Of a stretch of 28,889 bases of DNA, positions 1-8,154 are shown piece by piece. Position numbers and translations under genes: made by a program. The number at the start of each line of letters is the position of its first letter. Position 1 is the first letter of the stretch. Below the pieces are notes generated by a model. It was not told where the DNA came from and searched no databases. It saw only the letters and a program-made list of their open reading frames with translations. Source of the DNA: Tulasnella sp. 424 (taxonomy: Eukaryota > Basidiomycota > Agaricomycetes > Cantharellales > Tulasnellaceae); NCBI GenBank assembly GCA_019633425.1, contig WSUB01000298.1, positions 3,321 through 32,209 of the forward strand, given 5' to 3'.

Positions 1-294
1 GACTGGGAGACCCAAAAGCAGATTTTGCAGAGCGCTGGCGGGCTCAACCGGACTATCCCCGACGGACGTTGGTTCTGGGGCTTCCACATCAGAGCTCGCA
101 GTTTTGAGACGTTTCCTGGGTGGTTGAGCGTTATTGCTAATCTTAGGGCCCTTTGGTTTCGCTGCAAAGGCTTGTCAACGAGGAATATTCGAATTCGGCT
201 TTGTTTTCGACAATTGCAGTTTACCTGGGCGAGACGCCTTGGGAGTTATAGCATTGCTCGTACTTTGACCTTTCTGACTTCTAGTCGAGACCAT
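1..294 (-). CDS. F-box protein, array copy A (5' part only, runs off left edge)
   Basis: This is the first exon and most of the second exon of a third member of the tandem F-box family. By alignment with copy B the start ATG is at 294, exon 1 is 225-294, intron 1 is 162-224 (GTAAAC...GCAG) and exon 2 runs from 161 to the window edge. The visible protein starts MVSTRSQKGQSTSNAITPKA and continues into a basic stretch around RKRLK that resembles a nuclear localisation signal. Coding sequence and intron are identical to copy B over the visible part. The F-box itself begins just at the edge. Whether the rest of the gene is intact cannot be seen. A TATATA element lies 41 bp upstream of the ATG. As an F-box protein it would be expected to bind Skp1 and recruit substrates to an SCF ligase; the substrate is unknown. 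Confidence 0.7.
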
Positions 295-323
295 TTCGAT
301 GTGATTGCAGAAGCTATCAAGAG
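2..323. repeat. 322-bp perfect direct repeat, left copy (matches 3755-4076)
   Basis: Every base of 2-323 equals 3755-4076, covering most of exon 2, intron 1, exon 1 and about 30 bp of 5' flank of the F-box genes. Identity drops just beyond 323/4076, to roughly 93% over the next 280 bp. Confidence 0.85.
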
Positions 324-334
324 GCGGGCTACAG

Positions 335-340
335 TATATA
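335..340 (-). promoter_or_regulatory. TATA box of F-box copy A
   Basis: A TATATA element lies 41 bp upstream of the copy A start codon. The same element sits at the same distance from the start of copy B (4088-4093) but is lost in copy C. The assignment rests on position and conservation between paralogues. Confidence 0.45.
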
Positions 341-627
341 AGGCGAGTGACAATGTCGGGACCGACGGAGTGTTTTGCTGGGTTCGAAATGACCAACCGT
401 GAGACCTGTCGGCACCGCGACGTCAAGGGAGCAGACCCTGAGCAAATAATCATTTCGTAGCCTCTCTGATCATGAGGTTCACTGAAAGGAGATTGCTGGC
501 TTGACGTTTGGCTGCAATGGTACCACGAATTTCATCCAGCGAAGCCCGCCCCCAATCACCAATCCAACACTTGTTATTCCAAAACTCACCGTTAGTCTAG
601 ACTTTACAACAACCACGTGCGTATAAT

Positions 628-808
628 GACGTTTCTAAACAGCCCATTCCAAATACTGATGCCATGAATGAGACAAAGCCCTCAGAGAATGCCAGTGGAG
701 GGACATCCGAGAGTAACACAAAGCTACTGACCCCGTCTGGGTTCAATCTACAGCTCCGACAACCGTTTTGGACCTAATCCATCGACCGGTAATGCCATAG
801 TGTAGAAA
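628..808 (-). pseudogene. Decayed CSE1 fragment 1 (end of exon 12, intron 12, start of exon 13)
   Basis: The stretch aligns with 8633-8830 of the intact CSE1 gene. Both share recognisable runs such as cgttt(c/t)(c/t)aaacag followed by ccattccaaat, then ctacagctcc, and an agccatag-gtagaa end. The match spans the CSE1 intron 12 region and its two flanking coding ends, in the same orientation. The neighbouring block at about 575-620 matches CSE1 3' flank (about 8078-8150). The roughly 480 bp between them in the real gene (last exon and intron 13) are missing. The reading frame is broken, so this is a relic of a co-duplicated gene end, not a functional gene. Confidence 0.75.
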
Positions 809-1204
809 GGCTTGCTAAGGATCAGGACCGCGGATATGAGGCCAAGATACGCCGCCGTGCTGTCAGGATTTCTACACTAGGATTGAGGCTACCCCGGTTC
901 CTGACCGCCGGTGGATCCAGAGTCTTATTGGAATGGGGATCACTTGCATCTGCCGGCCGTGGGGTATCGGGTGCCAGTCTTGAACCTTGGCGTGAGCTAG
1001 CAATTCCGACTAGTCGCGGTGACCATCACCGCGCTAAGCCTGTCTGCACCTTTACATCAACCGTGGCGCAGCAGAGGTTGGGGTCCCATCATAGAGGGAG
1101 CTCCTTGGCCTTCTGTTCACCGAAGCTTGTGTCTGCCCATCCCAAACACAGAGGATTAACGGTTTAGTGCCGCAAGGGTAGGAGAAAATGTGATATATTC
1201 CGCG

Positions 1205-4047
1205 TCACAGAGAGAGAAACGGCACGTCAAAAACACATGGGTTTTCTGGGAGGCTGTCCCGGCCCGGGACGAACGCCGCCGTATCCTCTTCAACATTAGC
1301 TCCTTTACAATGTCTACGCCGGGCACATGATCATAAGCGGTGATGTAATCGGCAAGATATACTCGGAAACTCACATGTGCTCTATGTGGATCTTGAGGGT
1401 AGCAAAGTACATTGGCTACCAATAACTCGTGTGAGTGAGGAGGGTAGAGCCCACAACTTAGTGCAAACATACCCGTGGAGCAAAGCCCTCAGGGCACAGA
1501 CGGCATATTCGGCGTGTCCGCTTTTGAGGCTCCTGCCTCACGGACCTCCTAGACCTGGTGGTAAAGTCCTCGCCATCGTAATCTTCAGGATCGTTGCCAT
1601 AAGCGGCCTCGAGCTGGTTTTGCAACCTCGTGACCCGTGCTTTGTCATGCGAAGTCTCTGATACTATCATGTCTCCCTCTGAGTTCCAATCATGGTCGTT
1701 GAAGAAGGTATGATGAGAGAGCGAAGGGTTCTCAGCGAGGGCCTTCTCCCTCGCCAGCTCTGCCTTGTCGAACCAGACCTTTTTCTCCAGGAAGTGTGAA
1801 ATCTCATACAGAAAGGAATCATAAGCCATAGAGCCCTGGCCTGTCAGAATACCTTTTACACTTACCATATCTGAAAACGTCAGGTATGGCGCAACCCTCT
1901 CATCACAACGAGCGCACCGGAATTGTATCGACTTTCGGCCCCAATTCCAACTCGTCACCACAGCAGCTTCAGTATCTGGGCTCTTGTCAATGCTTTCTAG
2001 CATTCTTGCAATTAAGCCTGGCGCCAAGCCTTCGGCGGGCGACAAGACACCCAAATCCAAATATTGTGCGCGGAAATAGGTTGAAGGGTACCAATCTACG
2101 GCCTTTCGCTTCGAATCCCAGAGCCCGTTTACAGCCTGAGCAAGTTCCGCCGCAATTATGTCGAGTCTCGCGATAGCTTCGTCATTGGACAACGAGGACC
2201 ACTCCTCTTCGTTCGTCTGGTCCAAGGGTAGACCTTTAAGTATATTGTGCAGCTTGGTGAGGGTGCGTCGACGGCCTTGGATCGCAAATTGGACAGCCTG
2301 TGGTCTGATTGAATCTTGGTCCGCTGCGGAGATACCATCGGTGTCGGCTGCTATCAGATCTGCAGCAGGAGGAAGGCCGAGAAACTCGTTGAAGGTGGGA
2401 CAGGCGTTTCGTTCCGCGAGGTAGACGGCTCGGGTTCCGGTGGCGACTGCTACAGCTCCGTTCCACAAGAAGGTCAGGGCTCGAGATCTTTCGTTCCTCC
2501 TGCGCCAGCTTTGATTCCAAAGTCGGCTACTTTTGTTCGACTCAGCAGCGCGTTCGACTATCGGGCGAACTCGCTCCCATTCTGAAACACAATATAGCCC
2601 GTTAGATGTTGGCCGGTGGATTTTTGATATCCCTGACCTTCATCGCAGAGAGGCACTGATTTCTCAACTTCGAAATGCCATCGGGGAAGATCAATCTCTT
2701 CATGGCCAAGTTCCAATAGCTTCGCGAGGATGCTGTCGTGGGGTAGTGATAACCGGATTAGGGACGGTGCCAATTTTGATACAAGTATAAATACGAATCA
2801 CCTGGCTTTTCGTTCTTCCATGACCTTAGCAATTTCTGCATCTTTCCACTCACGGACAGCCACACGCCAAGCATACATCTTTATGCCAGACTAAACCAAG
2901 GTCATCAGCCTTAACTACGATTGTCTTGTCGGAAGATACTCCGACCTTGATGCGGTTGTCCGCATATTTTTGTAGTCGTTCCATCAACCGGGTATTTGCG
3001 AGGGTCGGGGTGTCCATAGTTTCCGAAAGCGATTTCCAGAGCTTGTCAACTTCCCCGACGGTCACCTTGTGGTACTGTCGTTTGCTTCCGTGCCAACGAC
3101 CTCGATGGTTGACTAGACTTGCGTCATCCGAGCCCACTGTCAGAGTTCAGCCGTCAGAACAGCGGTGGAGAGACAATTCCTCGGGGAGAAAAATTACCTG
3201 TATCCGATGATAGGTATTTCAAGAATTCGGGAGGAAAACCTGGATATGATTTCAGAACCTGACCTTGGGAAATGATGCTAATGGTTCAGGCCCGTCAGAG
3301 CCTAGCACGCTAATTCATATGGCGGTGAAGTATACTTCGGTCGGTGGCATGAGTCACAATACTGAACGCGATGGAAATAATCAAAGGACAGAGTCCATGA
3401 TTTCTGCTGGCAAGCCTGATCGTGTGCGTGCATCTCAGCGATGTAGTTCTCTGGTTGCATGATGAAACTATTGGCACACACCATGCAGGAGTCTACGAGC
3501 ATGAACCGAGCATAGTCCGGTCCAGACATGGTTTCAGGGCACTCTGGCATTGGGGGCACTACTCGTCCGAACGCTCGACGCCAAATAGAGTCCGACTTTG
3601 GGGATACTAGGACTGACCAGAAGGTCTCGTCCGTCAACGAGAGGTGGCGAAGGTCAATTGCATCCAGAAACGAGCAGATCTACACTCCAAATAAAGCTGT
3701 TTATAACCATACGGAGTAGCAATGTAGGGCATCCTTACCTCTCCAAATATTTCAACTGGGAGACCCAAAAGCAGATTTTGCAGAGCGCTGGCGGGCTCAA
3801 CCGGACTATCCCCGACGGACGTTGGTTCTGGGGCTTCCACATCAGAGCTCGCAGTTTTGAGACGTTTCCTGGGTGGTTGAGCGTTATTGCTAATCTTAGG
3901 GCCCTTTGGTTTCGCTGCAAAGGCTTGTCAACGAGGAATATTCGAATTCGGCTTTGTTTTCGACAATTGCAGTTTACCTGGGCGAGACGCCTTGGGAGTT
4001 ATAGCATTGCTCGTACTTTGACCTTTCTGACTTCTAGTCGAGACCAT
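1205..4047 (-). CDS. F-box / zinc-finger-like protein, array copy B (12 exons, about 722 aa)
   Basis: Exons in transcript order: 3978-4047, 3739-3914, 3482-3679, 3336-3403, 3198-3277, 2940-3136, 2802-2890, 2638-2732, 1866-2581, 1473-1802, 1375-1415, 1205-1313. Phases are consistent and the total is 723 codons. Features in order are a basic N-terminus with RKRLK (about residues 55-60), an F-box around LLLGLPVEIFGE plus ICSFLDAIDLRHL (about 72-100), and a Cys cluster ending YCDSCHRPN (about 160-170). Later come a CARC pair (about 547-550) followed by ISHF, and a C-terminal CRLC with HIEHIH that reads as a C2H2-type finger (about 663-688). The F-box suggests binding to Skp1 and an SCF substrate-receptor role, probably nuclear. 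Introns 3 and 9 are multiples of three and free of stops, so their retention would keep the frame. Intron 9 has a weak GAG acceptor. Intron 6 could start at 2939 or 2945. Function beyond the F-box is unknown. Confidence 0.75.
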
Positions 4048-4076
4048 TTCGATGTGATTGCAGAAGCTATCAAGAG
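3755..4076. repeat. 322-bp perfect direct repeat, right copy (matches 2-323)
   Basis: This is the partner of the repeat at 2-323. The third unit (about 7490-7811) is homologous but clearly diverged, with indels in intron 1 and exon 2. Confidence 0.85.
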
Positions 4077-4087
4077 TCGGGCTACAG

Positions 4088-4093
4088 TATATA
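4088..4093 (-). promoter_or_regulatory. TATA box of F-box copy B
   Basis: A TATATA element lies 41 bp upstream of the ATG at 4047, in the same position as in copy A. The corresponding stretch upstream of copy C (about 7820-7840) has diverged and lacks it, so copies A and B may be expressed differently from C. Confidence 0.45.
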
Positions 4094-4378
4094 AGACGAG
4101 TGACAATCTCGGGGCCGACGGAGTGTTTTGCTGGGTTCGAAATGACCAACCGTGAGACCTGTCGGCACTGCGACGCCAGGGAGCAGACCCTGAGCAAATA
4201 ATCATTTCGTAGCCTCTCTGGGGTTCACTGAAAGGAGATTGCTGGCTTGACGTTTGGCTGCAATGGTATCACGAATCTCATCCAGACAGGCGAAGCCCGC
4301 CGCCAGTCACCAATCCAACACTGGTTATTCCAAAACTCACCGCTGGTCTAGACTCTACAACAACCGCGTGCGTAGAAT

Positions 4379-4556
4379 GACGTTTCTAAACAGCCCATTC
4401 CGAGTACTGATGCTATGAATAAGACAAAGCCCTCAGAGAGTGGAGGGACATTCAATAGTAACACAAAGCTACTGACCCTGCCTGGGTTCAATCTACAGCT
4501 CCGACAACCGTATTTGGACCTAATCCATCGACCGGTAATGCCATGGTGTAGAAAGG
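4379..4556 (-). pseudogene. Decayed CSE1 fragment 2
   Basis: It is homologous to 8633-8830 of CSE1 and to relic 1 at 628-808. It carries the same internal deletion joining the 3' flank to the exon 13 / intron 12 region, so the deletion happened before the later duplication of the unit. The frame is broken (for example the extra T in the run corresponding to the CSE1 proline-isoleucine region) and there is no start or stop context. It is a relic only. Confidence 0.75.
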
Positions 4557-4946
4557 CTTGCCAAGGGTCACCACCGCGGACATCAGGCTAACAGACGCCG
4601 TCGTGCTGTCAGCCCTTCGGCGGTGGAATTGAGCTTACCCCGGTTCCCGGCCGCTGACGGATCTAAGTCTTATTGGAAGGGGGGATCACTTGCATCCGCC
4701 GGCCCGGCCGTGGGGTATCATGCGCCAGTCTTGAACCTTGGCGTGAGCTAGCAAGTCCGACTAGTTGCGGTGACCATTACCACGCTAAGACTGTTGGCGC
4801 TTTTACATTATCTATGGCTTTGGTTCTCACTATATAAAGGAGCTCCTTGGCCTTCTGTTTATTGAATGCTGAGTCTGCCCATTCCAGATACAGCGGATAA
4901 ATCGTGTGGAACCGCAAGGGTAAGAGAGAATATGGTATATTCCGCG

Positions 4947-7782
4947 TTACAGAGAGAGAAATGGCAGATGGAAAATATATGGGTTTTCTGGATGGCTGTC
5001 CCGGCCCGGAACAAACGCCGTCGTATCTTCTTCCGCATTGGCTCCTTTACAATGTCTTACGCCCGGCACGTAATCATAAGCGATGAGATCGTCAGGAAGA
5101 TAGACTCGAAAACTCACATGTGCTCTATGTGAATCTTGAGGGTAGCGAAGTACATTGGCTGACAACAACTCGTGTGAGTGACGAGCTTAGAGCCCACGAC
5201 TTAATGCAAGCATACCCTTGGAGAAAAGCCCTCAGGACAGAGACGGCAGATCCGATGTATCCGTTTTCCAAGCTCCTGTTTCCTGAATCTCCCGGACCTG
5301 TTGGTGAAGTCTTCACCATCGTAATCTTCAGGATCGTTGCCGTAAGCGGCCTCTAGCTGGTTCTGCAGCTTCGTAACCCGTGCTTTCTCATGTGAAGAGT
5401 CTGATGCAATGATATCTGCCTCCGAGTTCCAATCGTGGTCGTTAAAGAAGGTAGGCTGAGAGGGCGATGAAGCCTCAGTGAGGGCCTTCTCCCTTGCCAG
5501 GGATGCCTTGTCAAACCAGACTTTCTTCTCAAGGAAGTGGGAAATCTAGTCAGAGACACAAATCGTAAGCACTAGCGCCGTGAACCATTCGAATCCATCT
5601 TACGCTTACCATTTCTGAAAAACTCAGGTATGGTGCGACTCTTTCGTCACAACGAGCGCACCGGAAGTGTACCGGTCTTTGACCAAGAGTCCAATTCGTC
5701 ACAGCACCCGCTTCGGTGTTCAGGTCTTTGCCGATGCTTTCCAGCATTTTCGCGATCAAGCCAGGCGCTACGCCTTCGGCGGGCGATAAGTAACCCAAAT
5801 CCAAGCATGGTCCACGCAAATAGGATGACGGATACCAGTCGACGGTCCTTCTGTTAGAGTCCCAGAACCCATTGACTGCCTGGGCAAGCTCCGCCGCAAT
5901 GGTGTCGAGTTTCGAGATGGCCTCGTCGTCCGACAACGAGGACCACTCCTCTTCATCGGTCTGGTCCACGGGTAAGCCTTTGAGTACGTTGTCGAGCTTG
6001 ACGAGGTAGCGTCGACGTCCTTGAATCGCGATCCGGATAGCCTCTGGCCTCACGGAATCTTGGTCCGCTGGGGAGATACCGTCGGTGTCTGCTGACATAA
6101 GTGCTAGAACGTTCTCAAAGCCGAAAAAATCGTTCATGTTGGGGCAGGCTCCCCGCTCCGCAAAGTTGAAAGCTCGGGTTCCGGAGGCGACCACTACAGC
6201 TCCATTCCATACAGCGGTTAGGTGTCGAGATCGTTCGTTCCTCCTGCGCTGACTTTGACGCCAAATTCGGCTATTTTTGTTTGATTCGGCAGCACGTTCG
6301 ACTGTCGGGCGAATCCGCTCCCATTCTGTTATGCGAGAAAACCCGTTAGATACAAAAACCTTGGCTCGTATATTGGGAGATTCCGTACCTTCGTCGCTGA
6401 GAGCCACTGATTTGTTGACTTCGACATGCCATCGGGGGAAATCAACTTCGCTATGGCCAAGATCCAATAGTTTCGCAAAAATGCTGACGTGGGGCAGTGA
6501 TAACCAGATTAGGGACAGTGCCAATTTTGACACAAGTACAAAAATGAATCACCTGGTTTTGCGTTCCTCCTTCACCTTGGCAAGTTCTGCATATTTCCAC
6601 TCGCGAGCGGCCATATGCCACGCATTCATCTTTGACCCAGACTAAACCGATGTCATCAGCCTTTACCAGGATTATCTTGTCGGACGACACTCAAACCTCG
6701 ATGCGATTGTCCACATATTTTTGCAATCGCTCTATCAACCTGGCATTTGCAAGAGCAGGGGTGTCCATTGTTTCTGAGAGCGATTTCCAAAGCTTGTAAA
6801 CTTCCCCTACGGTCACCTTGTGGTACTGCCGTTTACTTCCTTGCCAACGACGTCGAAGGTCGGCTAGACTTGCGCCATCCGACCCCACTGCCAGAGTGAA
6901 GGCGTCAGAACAGCGGCCGAAAAGCATCTAGGGGAAAGAATAACCCGCATCCGATGATAGGTATTTCAAGAATTGAGGAGGAAAATCTGGATATGACTTG
7001 AGAACCGTGCTTTGGGAAATGATACTGGTGGTTCAGGTCCGTCAGAGCCTAGTATGATGATTCCTATGACGGTGAAGCGTACTTTGGTTGGTGGCATGGG
7101 TCACAATATCGGACTCGATGAAAATAATCATAGCACAGAGTCCATGATATCTGCTGGCAAGCCTAACCGAGCGTTGTCGGTCTTTGGTTGCATGATAAAA
7201 TCATCAGCACGCACCATGCAGGTGTCCACGAGCATGAACCGGGCATATTCCGATCCAGACATGGTTTTAGGGCACTCTGGCATTGGAGGTACTACTCGTC
7301 CAAGTGCTTGACGCCATATACAGTCCGACTTGGGGGATACCAGGACTGACCAAAAGGTCTCGTCCGTTAACGAGAGATGGCGAAGGTCAATGGCATCCAG
7401 GAACGAGCAGATCTGCACACGGGAGAAAGCAATTTTTACAGCCCACACGGAGTGGAGATATAGGGACATTCTTACCTCGCTGAATATCTCCACTGGGAGA
7501 GCCAGAAGTAGATTTTGCAGAGCGCTGACGGGCTTGGCGGCACTATCCCCGATGGACGCTGGTTCTCCTGCTTCCACATCGGGACTCGCAGTTTTGACAC
7601 GTTTCTTAGGAGGTTGAGTGTTCGTGCTGCTCTTCGGGACCTTTGCTTTTGGTTTTGCTTCAAAAGTTTGTCAACGAGGAATTCGGCATTGATTCCGACA
7701 ATTGCAGTTTACCGGGGCGTGGCGCCTTGGGAGTTACAGAGTTGCTCGTACTTTGACCTTTCCGATTTCTAGTTGCGACCAT
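4947..7782 (-). CDS. F-box / zinc-finger-like protein, array copy C (12 exons, about 722 aa)
   Basis: Exons in transcript order: 7713-7782, 7476-7657, 7215-7412, 7083-7150, 6945-7024, 6697-6887, 6553-6641, 6389-6483, 5610-6325, 5216-5545, 5118-5158, 4947-5055; 723 codons. Every exon boundary matches copy B, which supports both models. The N-terminus is basic with QPPKKRVKT, resembling a nuclear localisation signal. The F-box spans LLLALPVEIFSE and ICSFLDAIDLRHL (about residues 73-100). Cys-rich motifs are YCDPCHQPN (about 165-173), CARC (547-550) and the C-terminal CRLC...HIEHIH (663-688). Intron 6 must start at 6696 (GTTTGA): the alternative donor aligned with copy B would leave an in-frame TGA. 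Intron 5 has an unusual GTTATT donor. Copy C is the most diverged member and abuts CSE1. It is probably intact, with an SCF substrate-receptor role inferred from the F-box and an unknown target. Confidence 0.75.
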
Positions 7783-8154
7783 TGCGTTGTGATTGCAAGG
7801 GCTAGCAAGGGCTAGCGAGAGTCTGGCTGTGGAAAAGATGAATGGCAATGTCGGGGCGGTGCTTGGCTGGGTCCGAAATGACCAACCGTGAGACCCCCGT
7901 CGGCACCGTGACGCCAGAAGCGGATCAAACCCCTGAGGAATGAGTTGGTACCCCTTTCTGAGGTTCATCGGAAGGAGAGTGCGATGGTAAGTAGGGTGAA
8001 GTTCTTCCGGACAAGGGGAAGTTTAAGTTGCGGTTCGTTCGTACACTGCCAGACGCATTCGCACATCCACGCAGTAGATCGCTTCCAACAACCAATACAA
8101 CATATGAGATTCCAAACAGATCTTTCGTCTACAACAACCACGTCCTCCAGAGAA
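7783..8154. other. Spacer between F-box copy C and CSE1
   Basis: This 372-bp stretch carries the copy C promoter on one side and the CSE1 3' end on the other. It aligns with the beginning of both array spacers, for example around tccgaaatgaccaaccgtgag at 7872. It is the only spacer still joined to an intact CSE1. The TATA box of the other copies is not visible. A 10-bp duplication (gggctagcaa, then gggctagcga) sits near 7799. Confidence 0.6.

Larger units (their letters stand above)
295..1204. other. Spacer between F-box copies A and B (duplicated; holds a CSE1 relic)
   Basis: This 0.9 kb stretch has no intact gene. Reading along the plus strand, it holds the promoter side of copy A (295 to about 500), a block matching the 3' flank of CSE1 (about 560-620), a decayed CSE1 fragment (about 628-808), and the 3' flank of copy B (about 810-1204). 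The whole spacer aligns with the B-C spacer at 4048-4946, at roughly 90% identity by eye with small indels. The open frames inside it show no family resemblance. Confidence 0.7.
4048..4946. other. Spacer between F-box copies B and C (duplicated; holds a CSE1 relic)
   Basis: This 0.9 kb spacer has the same composition as 295-1204. In order it holds the copy B promoter, CSE1 3' flank sequence (about 4310-4375), a CSE1 coding relic (about 4379-4556), and copy C 3' flank (4557-4946). No intact gene is present. Confidence 0.7.

Noticed and set aside
883..1167. Plus-strand open frame in the A-B spacer
   Set aside because: It lies in duplicated 3' flank of the F-box gene, is not conserved as a frame in the B-C spacer, and has no family features.
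3302..3637. A C-M-V-C zinc-like motif in F-box copy B
   Set aside because: The second cysteine lies inside a likely intron (3404-3481); comparison with copy C shows the exon ends after C-M. It would exist only if the intron is retained.
3598..4155. Plus-strand open frame of 185 codons
   Set aside because: It is antisense to exons 1-3 and two introns of F-box copy B and lacks any family resemblance. The same frame at 25-402 exists only because the DNA is duplicated.
6690..6705. In-frame TGA making copy C a pseudogene
   Set aside because: A GT donor 6 bp upstream (GTTTGA at 6696) removes the stop and keeps the phase, and all other exons of copy C are open. Treated as intact, with the doubt noted.
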